Assembly: GCA_025060635.1 (NCBI GenBank)
Contig: JANXBN010000003.1
Span: forward strand, 1-54,332
Source of the DNA: Candidatus Kryptonium sp.
GTDB lineage: Bacteria > Bacteroidota > Ignavibacteria > Kryptoniales > Kryptoniaceae
Reading direction: 5' to 3'
DNA length: 54,332 nucleotides
Made by a program: the position numbers and the translations under genes. How positions within the stretch are numbered: position 1 is the stretch's first letter; each line of letters starts with the position of its first letter. A model generated the notes under the pieces. It was not told the origin of the DNA, made no database searches, and was given only the letters and a program-made list of their open reading frames with translations. Shown one piece after another: positions 8,439 to 16,668 of this stretch.

Positions 8439-9944
8439 ATGACGAAAAAGCAAGTAATCGGAGCAATTGCACTTGTACTTGCGGGAATGTTATTCGGAGT
8501 TATTCTTGTATCGGGATTTAACGCTGTCAAGCCGATTGTAGCTTTTGATACTCCTGTTATTGGAGCACAAGATAAGCCAACGAACACAAAATTTGATATA
8601 TTATCAACACAAAACGCTTTTGTTCAGGTAGCAAAGGAAGTTGTTCCAACTGTCGTTTCAATCAAAGTCGTTAGCAGAAGCGAAGGTCAAAGTCGTCCAT
8701 TTGATTTCTTCCATTTCTTTGGACCTGATTTTGAATTTAGAATGCCGGATCCGAGACCGCAAGAAGGTATGGGTTCAGGGGTAATAATAACAAAAGATGG
8801 ATATATTCTTACAAACAATCATGTCGTTGAAGGTGGAGAAAAAGGAAGTATAACGGTAACTCTTTGGGATGGCAGGGAATTTAAAGGCAAGCTAATAGGA
8901 AGGGATAAGTTAACGGATCTTGCTGTGATAAAAATTGAAGCGAAAGATCTACCTGTTGCAAGATTCGGAAATTCTGATGAGTTGCAAGTGGGGCAATGGG
9001 TCCTTGCGGTTGGAAATCCTCTTGGACTAAACCTTACGGTTACAGCTGGAATAGTAAGTGCGATGAGTAGAAATATAGGGATAATAAGGGATTCATACGG
9101 TGTTGAAAACTTTATACAAACTGATGCAGCAATTAATCCTGGCAATAGTGGTGGTCCGCTCGTTAATTTAAATGGTGAGGTCGTTGGGATAAATACCGCA
9201 ATTGCTTCAAGGACTGGTTATTATCAAGGATATGGTTTCGCCATTCCTATAAATCTTGCTCGTAAAGTTGCGGAAGATATAATAAAATACGGAAAGGTAA
9301 GACGAGGAGTTCTTGGAGTGCAAATTTCTCAACTTGATGAATCAACCGCGAAAGGATTTGGGCTTGATAAACCGCGTGGGATTTTGGTTCAAGATGTTAT
9401 ATCTGGTAGCGCAGCTGAAGAAGCAGGGATTAAAAACGGAGATATAATTCTTGAATGCGATGGTAAAGAAGTTAATAAGCCAGGTGAACTTCAAGAGATA
9501 ATTGCAAGAAAGCGACCTGGCGATAAGGTTAAATTAAAAATTTATCGTGATGGAAAGACATTTGAAGTCACCGCGACGTTGAAACCAAGAAAAGAGGATG
9601 AAGAGGTTGCGCAGGCAGAGGAAAGTAGACCACCAGCAAGGGAAATTGAGCCTGGAGTTGTTAACTTTGAAAAACTTGGTTTAACAGTTGCAAATCTTGA
9701 TGAGGAAGCAAAAAACAAGCATAAAGTCAAAAACGGCGTCATAATCACAAAAGTTGAACCTTTTTCCGAAGCTTTTGACAAGGGAATTAGAGAAAATGAC
9801 ATAATCATTGAAGCAGACAGAAAACCAGTTCGCAATGTTGATGAGTTGAAAAAAATAATACAAAGTCATAAATCAGGTGAAGTTGTGCTTTTAAGAATTA
9901 AAACTTCTGCTGGAAATAGGTTTGTTGGGTTAACGATACCTTAA
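8439..9944 (+). CDS. degP: HtrA/Deg-family periplasmic serine protease
   Basis: The 501-residue protein has an N-terminal membrane anchor or signal (about residues 8-27), a trypsin-like domain (about 55-270) and two PDZ domains (about 275-380 and 400-495). The catalytic triad is visible: His in TNNHVVEG, Asp in LTDLAVIKIE and Ser in NPGNSGGPL. HtrA proteins degrade or refold misfolded envelope proteins, which fits a lineage exporting many T9SS cargos. ATG 8439 is chosen over an in-frame TTG 21 bases upstream because GGAGG at 8424-8428 lies 10 bases before it. A strong terminator follows, so it is the last gene of its transcript. Confidence 0.95.
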   Translation: MTKKQVIGAIALVLAGMLFGVILVSGFNAVKPIVAFDTPVIGAQDKPTNTKFDILSTQNAFVQVAKEVVPTVVSIKVVSRSEGQSRPFDFFHFFGPDFEFRMPDPRPQEGMGSGVIITKDGYILTNNHVVEGGEKGSITVTLWDGREFKGKLIGRDKLTDLAVIKIEAKDLPVARFGNSDELQVGQWVLAVGNPLGLNLTVTAGIVSAMSRNIGIIRDSYGVENFIQTDAAINPGNSGGPLVNLNGEVVGINTAIASRTGYYQGYGFAIPINLARKVAEDIIKYGKVRRGVLGVQISQLDESTAKGFGLDKPRGILVQDVISGSAAEEAGIKNGDIILECDGKEVNKPGELQEIIARKRPGDKVKLKIYRDGKTFEVTATLKPRKEDEEVAQAEESRPPAREIEPGVVNFEKLGLTVANLDEEAKNKHKVKNGVIITKVEPFSEAFDKGIRENDIIIEADRKPVRNVDELKKIIQSHKSGEVVLLRIKTSAGNRFVGLTIP

Positions 9945-9950
9945 GGTAAA

Positions 9951-9983
9951 AAGAGGCGTGGCAAGTTTGCCACGCCTTTTTTG
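9951..9983 (+). terminator. Rho-independent terminator after the HtrA gene
   Basis: The stem GGCGTGGCA (9955-9963) pairs with TGCCACGCC (9968-9976) around a 4-base loop and is followed by a run of T. Confidence 0.92.
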
Positions 9984-9994
9984 TTTTTAAAAAA

Positions 9995-10023
9995 TTGACA
10001 AGATGTAAATTTTTTGTTATTTT
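9995..10023 (+). promoter_or_regulatory. Probable promoter of the envelope-protein gene at 10055
   Basis: TTGACA (9995-10000), a 17-bp spacer and TATTTT (10018-10023). It lies just after the HtrA terminator, and the predicted start near 10030 leaves a 25-base leader. Confidence 0.6.
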
Positions 10024-10054
10024 TAGGTAGAATCAAAACTCATAGAGAAAGCAA

Positions 10055-10813
10055 ATGAAAAAAGCTTTCGTCGTTATCTTTTTACTTTTGTTAACTAATT
10101 CTCTCTTATCTCAGGGTTCAGCAGGTGCAGGGGCTACTTTTCAGCAAAGATTCATAGTAGATATGCCAACCGCTGGACTTTTGAGGTCAAATAGCGTTTC
10201 GCTTGATGCCGATTTTTTTGCAGATGGAGGATTGATGCTTCGTCTTAATGCCTCTGCTTTTAACCGATTAAATTTCGGAATCTCGTATGGTGGTAGTAAA
10301 ATAATTGGAAATGGAAATGTAAATTGGTATAAACTTCCTGGTGTAAATCTAAAAATTAGAATAATTGATGAAACGAAAAATTTCCCAGCGATCGCGATTG
10401 GATTTGATTCGCAAGGAAGAGAGAAATATGTTGATAGTTTGAAAAGATATGAGTTCAAATCTCCAGGATTTTTCATCGTAGGTAGTAAATCGTTTATCTT
10501 TCTTGGTTATGCTTCAGTTCACGGCGGTATAAATTATTCTCTTGAAAAAGACGACGGTGATAAATCAGTAAATTATTACATTGGCTTTGACAAAACCATC
10601 GGAAACGATCTCACATTTTCAATGGAGTATAATTTTGCTATAAATGATAATTCTGCGAACGCTCTCGGGAGTGGTAAAGGTTATTTGAATGCTGGTATAA
10701 GGTGGTCGCTCGGTAGCGGATTTACAATTGAATTCAATTGGAAAGATATCTTGCGCAATAAAGAGCCTGGAAATTCAAGAGTTGTGAAACTTGAGTATAT
10801 TCAGTCGTTTTAA
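10055..10813 (+). CDS. Exported beta-barrel-like protein of unknown function
   Basis: The 252-residue product begins with a clear signal peptide (KKAFVVIFLLLLTNSLLSQ). The rest is rich in alternating hydrophobic and polar stretches with many Gly and aromatic residues (RLNFGISYGGSKIIG, FIFLGYASVHGG, LTFSMEYNFAINDN). It ends in VKLEYIQSF, whose terminal Phe is typical of outer-membrane barrel proteins. I read it as a small barrel of about 10-12 strands. No named family is recognised with certainty. It has its own predicted promoter, and a 74-base gap separates it from the lipoprotein operon, so it may or may not belong to it. Confidence 0.75.
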   Translation: MKKAFVVIFLLLLTNSLLSQGSAGAGATFQQRFIVDMPTAGLLRSNSVSLDADFFADGGLMLRLNASAFNRLNFGISYGGSKIIGNGNVNWYKLPGVNLKIRIIDETKNFPAIAIGFDSQGREKYVDSLKRYEFKSPGFFIVGSKSFIFLGYASVHGGINYSLEKDDGDKSVNYYIGFDKTIGNDLTFSMEYNFAINDNSANALGSGKGYLNAGIRWSLGSGFTIEFNWKDILRNKEPGNSRVVKLEYIQSF

Positions 10814-10887
10814 ACGAATTTTTTATCAAATTTAAGTTGTTAAATTTATTGAGGTAAAAATTTAAAGGCAGCGAGGAGGTGGCAAAA

Positions 10888-11862
10888 ATGAAAAAATTAA
10901 TTTTAATTTTGTTTGCTGGGTTTTTGTTTTGGGGGTGTTATACGCAGATCGGAACGGTGAGAGAAGATGAAGGTTATTCAACTGCTGAAACGAGAAAAGA
11001 AAGCCGCATTTATAACGAAAGCTATAACCACGGTAGTTGGTTTTATCACAAATATGTTTATCGCTATTACCTACCTTATCCAAGGTATTATCTATTTTTT
11101 AAATACTACACACCAGGGTTTGGCATCGGCTGGAGTGAGTGGTGGTACTATGATCCGTATTGGTTTGATTATTATTGTTGGGATTGGGACTGGTATTGGT
11201 GGAACAGATATTGTAGCTTTTATTGGTATCTGCCAGCGTGGTATTATTATCCATGGTGGTATAGGGCACCTATCATTGTGATAATTAACAATTATCCACC
11301 TTATTCTGACAGATCTGATAGATCGGTTGTTTATAGACCGAGAAATTTTGGTTCAACTCGTGAAGGGGCGCGTGATGAAAGGGTAAGAAGCGAGTCAGGT
11401 TCGCAAACTGTGTCTCCACCATCAAGAAGTATTCCAAGAAGTTCTAGTGAAGGTATAAGAACTTCGTCTGACGATGGAAGTATGAGAAAACCATCTGGAT
11501 CAGGTAGGGAAGTACCAAGAGTTGAAGAAAGAGGAGGTCGTGAAAGACCTCGTGAAATAGGCGCAACAAGAACTCCACAAAATCCAAGAGTTGTTCCAAG
11601 GTCAAATAGTAATGGTGATGAAAGCGTAGCACCGAGTCAGGATTCGGCGCCACCGCAAAGAACAAATCCACCGAGAAGATCTGGATCAACTAGAAATTTG
11701 ATTCAAATTGATAGAGACAATTCCGGAAGGAGCACTTTGATTGAGGTACCAAGACAAAGTAGAGTTAACAATCCATCTTCAGTTTTGCAAGGTGGTTTCG
11801 TTGGAAGTTCATCAGATGACCGAAGAGGAGAACAAAAAAGACAAATTGGAAATAGAAGATGA
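10888..11862 (+). CDS. Lipoprotein with an extreme Trp/Tyr-rich domain and a disordered Arg/Ser-rich tail
   Basis: The 324-residue product has a lipoprotein signal ending in FWGC (Cys 17). Residues 51-125 are extraordinary: by my count 43 of 75 residues are Trp, Tyr or Phe, 14 of them Trp (for example WDWDWYWWNRYCSFYWYLP), and two Cys lie inside the block. From about residue 140 on the sequence is low-complexity, rich in Arg, Ser, Pro and Gly, and ends KRQIGNRR. ATG 10888 is chosen because GAGGAGG (10873-10879) lies 8 bases before it. It is the first of four genes joined by ATGA overlaps or short gaps. No known domain is recognised; an envelope surface role is inferred only from the signal and neighbours. 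Confidence 0.85.
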   Translation: MKKLILILFAGFLFWGCYTQIGTVREDEGYSTAETRKESRIYNESYNHGSWFYHKYVYRYYLPYPRYYLFFKYYTPGFGIGWSEWWYYDPYWFDYYCWDWDWYWWNRYCSFYWYLPAWYYYPWWYRAPIIVIINNYPPYSDRSDRSVVYRPRNFGSTREGARDERVRSESGSQTVSPPSRSIPRSSSEGIRTSSDDGSMRKPSGSGREVPRVEERGGRERPREIGATRTPQNPRVVPRSNSNGDESVAPSQDSAPPQRTNPPRRSGSTRNLIQIDRDNSGRSTLIEVPRQSRVNNPSSVLQGGFVGSSSDDRRGEQKRQIGNRR

Positions 11863-12410
11863 GAAAATTATTTGGTTTCGGTTTATTGTTTTTAATTGGC
11901 TGCTATACAGTTTTAAAGCATCCTGAAATTAGTTACACTGATTCTGCTGGTGAAACCTACGTTTCTTATGTGTCATATAGAAGTGATTGTTTTAAATGCC
12001 ATTCAAATGCTGAAATAGCGTATTATAATTTAATTCCAGCGCATAGCTCTTCACCTTGGGCTTACTACAATACTCCGTGGTGGTTATGGTGGTCGGAGAA
12101 TTATAATGATACTGTCAAATCTCAAACCACAAATTCAATTAACGAAAATACAAGGGAATTTGGATCACGCAGATCTACATCAAGTAATAATAATTTCTTT
12201 ACACCGCCGCCACCTACGAGAACTCCAACAAGATCTGAAACAGGGATGAGTTCGGATAGCTCGTCATCAATCGGAAAAGAAAGAGATTCAAAAACAGGTG
12301 AAGGACGAGATTCATCTGGCATTCGTTCTGAAGAAAACTCAAGAAACCAAGGTAGAGAATCTGAACAAAACAAGGAAGGTAAAAGAAACATAGGTTCAAA
12401 AAGAAGATGA
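11859..12410 (+). CDS. Lipoprotein with one CxxCH motif and a charged disordered tail
   Basis: The 183-residue product has a lipoprotein signal ending in LIGC (Cys 15). Residues 44-48 read CFKCH, the sequence needed for covalent heme c attachment. A Trp-rich stretch (PWAYYNTPWWLWW) follows at about residues 66-78. The remainder is low-complexity and rich in Ser, Arg, Glu and Asn, ending KRNIGSKRR, much like the tail of the preceding lipoprotein. The ATG overlaps the upstream stop (ATGA), indicating coupled translation. Whether heme is bound is unknown: I see no clear distal Met/His ligand fold, and a lone CxxCH can occur by chance or bind metal. No family is recognised. Confidence 0.82.
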   Translation: MRKLFGFGLLFLIGCYTVLKHPEISYTDSAGETYVSYVSYRSDCFKCHSNAEIAYYNLIPAHSSSPWAYYNTPWWLWWSENYNDTVKSQTTNSINENTREFGSRRSTSSNNNFFTPPPPTRTPTRSETGMSSDSSSSIGKERDSKTGEGRDSSGIRSEENSRNQGRESEQNKEGKRNIGSKRR

Positions 12411-13807
12411 GGAAAGGAGTTTTGCTTTTAATTCTTTTAGTTGATTTTATGTTAGCGCAATTTCCTGAGGATGCTTTGAGGTATTCAATTTTAAATTCAG
12501 GTGTCGGGGCGAGAGCAATCGGGCTTGGATTTGCATATATCGGTGTTTCTGATGATTATTCTGCGTTTTTTTGGAATCCCGCAGGGCTTGCACAAATAAG
12601 AAGATTTGAATTTGCAGGCGGTTTAAATTATTTATCGCTTACTAATTCAGCAAAGGTTTTTAACTATTCCAATTCTTTCAAAAATACAGCAACAAATTTG
12701 AACACTGTTGCTCTTGTTTTACCTGTCCCAACAATTCGTGGAAGTTTAGTTTTCGCTGGTGGTTATGCGCGTGTTTCTGATTTCACTGGGACTTTGTCAA
12801 TCTCACTTTTTAACACTCAAAGCTCCATAGTTCCATCGCTTTATGATCCTGACCCTAATTATGATCTTGCGTGGAAGCTTGGGCTTGAAGATTCAACAGG
12901 CGCAACGCAGATCTTGAACAATGTCCATCAAAAGATTACTTTATACGAGAGCGGTGGGTTAAATCACTGGTTTGCTTCCGGCGCAATTGATATAGCAGAA
13001 AATTTATCTGTGGGACTTACTATTTCAATCGTCACTGGTAATTACAAATACGACAGAAAGTTTGATGAAACTGATACGCGAAACTTTTACAGAAATTATC
13101 CTTGGGATTTTAATCAACTGACGGTATCGGACATAGTTGATGCTACTGTAAATGGCTTTTCGGCAATTGCAGGTTTAATGTATAGAAGTAACTTTTTCAG
13201 AGTTGGATTGATCGCGAGATTACCATCATCTCTAAATGTCAGAGAAGATTATTCAAGGAGCGGAAAAAGTTCTTTTGACAAGGGCGATTCTTATTCCTAT
13301 TCCTATTCTGGCATTTCAAAGTATAAAGTTCTTTCACCTTTTTATTTCGGAGGAGGGTTATCGTTCAATGTAAAAGATATAGTTATCGTTGCAGGTGATA
13401 TCGTTTATGTTGATTGGCGACAAATGGAGTTTAAAAATAATCCTGATTTAGTTCAACTCAACAGAGATATAAAAGAAACATTTAGAGAGACAGTAAGTTT
13501 AAGTGGTGGGGTTGAGGTTTTGATGCCGTTCCTGCAACAGGTGAAGATAAGAGCAGGGTATAGCTATAGACCTTCACAATATGTAGAGGACGCTGGGATT
13601 TCAAGCAGAGCAACGAGATTGTTAACTCTTGGTTTTAGCGTTCTTTTACAAAAAACACTTTTAATAGATTTCGCATACACTGCAGGTAAATGGAGCACAA
13701 TTCGGACGCAATATAGTTATACACTTGGTAATAACTATTACAGTTTAATCACGGATGAAGAAAACACAGCAAGAAATTTTGTCGTGACATTTCGCTATAG
13801 ATTTTGA
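12407..13807 (+). CDS. PorV/FadL-like outer-membrane beta-barrel protein
   Basis: The 466-residue protein has a signal peptide (KGVLLLILLVDFMLAQ). It then carries the PorV/OmpP1 family signature GVGARAIGLGFAYIGVSDDYSAFFWNPAGLAQI, followed by long barrel-like repeats and the terminal FVVTFRYRF with C-terminal Phe. In T9SS bacteria, PorV-type barrels act as shuttle or docking proteins for cargo; FadL relatives are transport channels. The sequence alone does not decide between these. It overlaps the preceding lipoprotein by ATGA and is followed within 25 bases by another lipoprotein. The set may form an outer-membrane complex, but that is inference. Confidence 0.82.
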   Translation: MRKGVLLLILLVDFMLAQFPEDALRYSILNSGVGARAIGLGFAYIGVSDDYSAFFWNPAGLAQIRRFEFAGGLNYLSLTNSAKVFNYSNSFKNTATNLNTVALVLPVPTIRGSLVFAGGYARVSDFTGTLSISLFNTQSSIVPSLYDPDPNYDLAWKLGLEDSTGATQILNNVHQKITLYESGGLNHWFASGAIDIAENLSVGLTISIVTGNYKYDRKFDETDTRNFYRNYPWDFNQLTVSDIVDATVNGFSAIAGLMYRSNFFRVGLIARLPSSLNVREDYSRSGKSSFDKGDSYSYSYSGISKYKVLSPFYFGGGLSFNVKDIVIVAGDIVYVDWRQMEFKNNPDLVQLNRDIKETFRETVSLSGGVEVLMPFLQQVKIRAGYSYRPSQYVEDAGISSRATRLLTLGFSVLLQKTLLIDFAYTAGKWSTIRTQYSYTLGNNYYSLITDEENTARNFVVTFRYRF

Positions 13808-13828
13808 AAAATAAATTTGCGATTTTGG

Positions 13829-14644
13829 ATGGGAAAATTTCAACTACTTTTTCTATCGGTTTTAATCATTGTTTTTCTTGGCTGTGGTAGTTCAAGGCAA
13901 ACTTTAAATGAAGATGCAAAATCCTCAACCGTTAAGCTATCAAACGCTGATGCAAATTTCCCATTTGGTAAAAAGTATAAGTATGTTTACAAGCTCGTTA
14001 AACCTGTGGAAAGAGAACAACTTTTCTTCTCTGATCCAAACATATCAGCTCAATTTGTGATTGATGAATTATTTATTCACTTGAGATTGAAAAACAAGAA
14101 AGGTGAAAAAATAGTGGTTTCGCTTGATGATGCTCAAATTTTCGTTGATGCTCGGAGTTCAAAGGTTGTTAATTTTAATTACATAAACGATTTTTCTTAT
14201 TCTCCCGTTAATTTTTCTACCGATCTTGATGTTTTTCCGAATTCTTTTGTTGAGCTCCATCTTTCCCCTGCGGATCGGGTATTTATGAACTCTGGTGATT
14301 ACGAGGTTATGGGTTTTTATCCCTATGTTGATTTCAATGATAAGGAAAAAATTAAAGAAATTTATGCCAACATCGGAAAGAAAGTGGGGCTTTATCTTCC
14401 CATTGAAACTGAAACTGAGATCTATGATTATTATTTTGAATTTCAAATTGTTGATGTAAAAGAAGATGGGCCATATTATCCCAAAAGAAGACAAACTGTT
14501 GCACAAACGCAATTGCCCTCTGAAATTGTAGTAAGAGGTGAAGCATTGAGTCCTTCTGAAAGTTTTATAGCTTCAACTTTAATTTCTTTCTTCGTTTTGA
14601 TCTCTGCTTATTTCATATTTGCGAGGGAAAAGGGAAAGATCTGA
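13829..14644 (+). CDS. Lipoprotein with a C-terminal membrane segment, unknown function
   Basis: The 271-residue product has a lipoprotein signal ending in FLGCG. The central region is soluble and mixed alpha/beta without recognised motifs. A hydrophobic segment near the C-terminus (FIASTLISFFVLISAYFIF) ends in KGKI. A lipid anchor at one end and a transmembrane helix at the other is unusual and suggests the protein may be held in the inner membrane at both ends. TTG 13817 is an alternative start in the same frame; ATG 13829 is preferred because it leaves a normal signal length, but neither has a good ribosome site. It is the last gene of the envelope cluster, and the next gene starts 2 bases after its stop. 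Confidence 0.72.
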   Translation: MGKFQLLFLSVLIIVFLGCGSSRQTLNEDAKSSTVKLSNADANFPFGKKYKYVYKLVKPVEREQLFFSDPNISAQFVIDELFIHLRLKNKKGEKIVVSLDDAQIFVDARSSKVVNFNYINDFSYSPVNFSTDLDVFPNSFVELHLSPADRVFMNSGDYEVMGFYPYVDFNDKEKIKEIYANIGKKVGLYLPIETETEIYDYYFEFQIVDVKEDGPYYPKRRQTVAQTQLPSEIVVRGEALSPSESFIASTLISFFVLISAYFIFAREKGKI

Positions 14645-14645
14645 T

Positions 14646-15542
14646 ATGGTAGAGAAAACAATTGATGTAAGTTTGAGGGAAATATATGAAGATAAGGTTT
14701 CGGGGGCTTCGCTTCTTGCGAATAAATTGTTTCAAGTTATAAAGAGAAAAGCGGGGGAAGTTAAAAGTAGAAGTGAGTTTCTACGCTTCATTAAAGCTTT
14801 AAATCGTGATTTGAAAAAGCATCATCCTTTTTTATTTCAACTTCAAAATTTGACTGAGTTTATTCGCTTAAATTTGTTGCAAGGAAGCGAGAGGGATTTC
14901 GTTGAAGTTGTTAAGAGAGTTGAGTCAAAATTCAAGAACGCTAACGATAAAATAGCGTTCAACTTTTTGATGTGGTTAAAAGAAAATAACTTTGATAAAG
15001 TTTCGCTGGCGACCTTAAGCTATAGTGCTACGGTTTTTAATTCCATTTATGAAGCAAGAGATAGGATTTCAGAGGTTTATGTCTTCCGCTCTTGTCCGAA
15101 GTGTGAAGGAGATGTTATGGCTATGAAATTGGGTGAAAAAGATTTAAAAGTTTTCTTGGTGAACGATTTTGGGGTTGATTATATAATTGATAAAGTTGAC
15201 TTTGTCATATCTGGTTGTGATGCTGTTTTTAAAAACGGAAATGTCCTTAACAAGGCGGGGACATCAGCAATTTTTAAACTTGCGAGAATTCAAGGGAAAG
15301 AGACTATAGTTCTTGCGGATTCCTTAAAGTTTGTAAATAAAGAGATGTTGGATAAAAATTTGATCAAACGAATGATTGAACCTGGTAAAAAAGACAAATG
15401 CGAAACGATTGATGTGATTTTTGAGACCATTGCTTCTGAATATATAACTCACTATATAACTGAAGTTGGCATTTTTAGAAACAAGGGAAAAGGAGGAGAT
15501 GAAATCGTTTATAATTTATCTAAAATGTTCAATTTGTGGTGA
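14646..15542 (+). CDS. IF-2B/MtnA-superfamily protein of uncertain substrate
   Basis: The 298-residue protein has the C-terminal fold of the eIF-2B alpha/MtnA/ribose-1,5-bisphosphate isomerase superfamily. Seen motifs are VDFVISGCDAVFKNGNVLNKAGTSAIFKLA, equivalent to GADRVALNGDTANKIGTY of MtnA, and ETIVLADSLKF. The loop usually reading ESRP or ETRP is replaced by RSCPKCEG, with a CxxC pair, and the MtnA catalytic Cys segment is not conserved. So methylthioribose isomerase activity is unlikely, and the true MtnA is at 6528. ATG 14646 is chosen over an upstream TTG because of AAGGGAAAG about 10 bases before it. Its end overlaps threonine synthase by 44 bases, implying co-expression. Confidence 0.78.
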   Translation: MVEKTIDVSLREIYEDKVSGASLLANKLFQVIKRKAGEVKSRSEFLRFIKALNRDLKKHHPFLFQLQNLTEFIRLNLLQGSERDFVEVVKRVESKFKNANDKIAFNFLMWLKENNFDKVSLATLSYSATVFNSIYEARDRISEVYVFRSCPKCEGDVMAMKLGEKDLKVFLVNDFGVDYIIDKVDFVISGCDAVFKNGNVLNKAGTSAIFKLARIQGKETIVLADSLKFVNKEMLDKNLIKRMIEPGKKDKCETIDVIFETIASEYITHYITEVGIFRNKGKGGDEIVYNLSKMFNLW

Positions 15543-16647
15543 GGTTTTTGATCATAAGCAAATGCAAAGATTTTGTCAAAATTGTAATGAACCTTTGATA
15601 GCGATTTATGATTATGATGAGATTAGAAAGAATGTCAGCAAAGATAGCTTCAAGAGCAGGGTTTCAAGTATGTGGAGGTATTTTGAGTTTTTACCTGTCC
15701 TTGATGAAAGAAAAATTATAACGCTTGGCGAGGGATGGACTCCGCTTTTGAGGTTGGGAAATTTTGGGGACATGCTTGGATTAAAAAATTTATATGTAAA
15801 AGATGAATCTTTTAATCCAACTCTTTCATTTAAGGCGCGTGGATTATCTTGCGCTGTTTCAAAAGCAGTGGAACTTGGGATTGATAAGCTTGCATTGCCA
15901 ACAGCTGGAAATGCGGGAAGTGCATTGAGCGCATACTGTGCGAAGGCGGGAATAAAGTGTTTCGTCAGCGCTCCAAGGGATACACCATCTTTAATTTTAA
16001 AAGAGTGTGAATTTTATGGTGCAGAAATTAATCTAATTGATGGGTTGATTTCAGATGCGCTTAAGGTAGTCCAGAAGCGAACGGAGTTTTTTGATATATC
16101 AACAATGAGAGAACCTTATCGGTTGCAAGGCAAAAAAACACTCGGATTTGAAATTATTGAACAGCTTGGATGGGAGGTGCCAGATTGGATAATCTATCCA
16201 ACTGGCGGTGGAACAGGATTAATAGGGATATGGATCGCTGTTAAAGAACTAATTGAAGTTGGTTTGATTGAGAAAAAATTTCCAAAGATGGTTGCCGTTC
16301 AATCAGCTGGGTGTGCTCCAATAGTTAAGGCTTATAATGAGGGGAAGAGTAGAGCTGAATTTTGGGAAAATGCGCAAACGATCGCTTATGGACTTCGTGT
16401 GCCGAAGCCATTTGCAGATAGGTTAATTCTTGAAGTTATCCGTGAAAGCAAAGGGCTTGCAATTCAAGTTGAAGATGATGAAATAATTAAAATGATGGAA
16501 AAACTGTCAAAAGTTGAAGGAATAATCTTTTGTCCTGAAGGTTCAGCAACCGCAGTTGCGCTTGAAAAGCTCGTATCGGACGAAGTCATAGGCAAAGATG
16601 AAGTTGTTGTTATTGTAAATACTGCATCTGGGTTAAAGTACATTTAA
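15499..16647 (+). CDS. thrC: Threonine synthase
   Basis: The 382-residue PLP-dependent enzyme converts O-phosphohomoserine to threonine. An N-terminal zinc ribbon (CSICGEVF and CQNCNEPL, residues about 10-35) is followed by the fold-type II core. Motifs are ITLGEGWTPLLRL, NPTLSFKARG with the PLP lysine, TAGNAGSALSAYCAKAG, the phosphate-binding PTGGGTGLIG, and FCPEGSATAVALEKL. The N-terminal ribbon marks the archaeal/plant-like class. ATG 15499 has an AGGAGG only 2 bases upstream, which is tight, so an in-frame TTG at 15466 remains possible. The gene overlaps the IF-2B-like gene by 44 bases. Related cysteate synthases share this fold, so the substrate is inferred. Confidence 0.92.
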   Translation: MKSFIIYLKCSICGEVFDHKQMQRFCQNCNEPLIAIYDYDEIRKNVSKDSFKSRVSSMWRYFEFLPVLDERKIITLGEGWTPLLRLGNFGDMLGLKNLYVKDESFNPTLSFKARGLSCAVSKAVELGIDKLALPTAGNAGSALSAYCAKAGIKCFVSAPRDTPSLILKECEFYGAEINLIDGLISDALKVVQKRTEFFDISTMREPYRLQGKKTLGFEIIEQLGWEVPDWIIYPTGGGTGLIGIWIAVKELIEVGLIEKKFPKMVAVQSAGCAPIVKAYNEGKSRAEFWENAQTIAYGLRVPKPFADRLILEVIRESKGLAIQVEDDEIIKMMEKLSKVEGIIFCPEGSATAVALEKLVSDEVIGKDEVVVIVNTASGLKYI

Positions 16648-16668
16648 AAACAAAATCGGGAAATTAAT

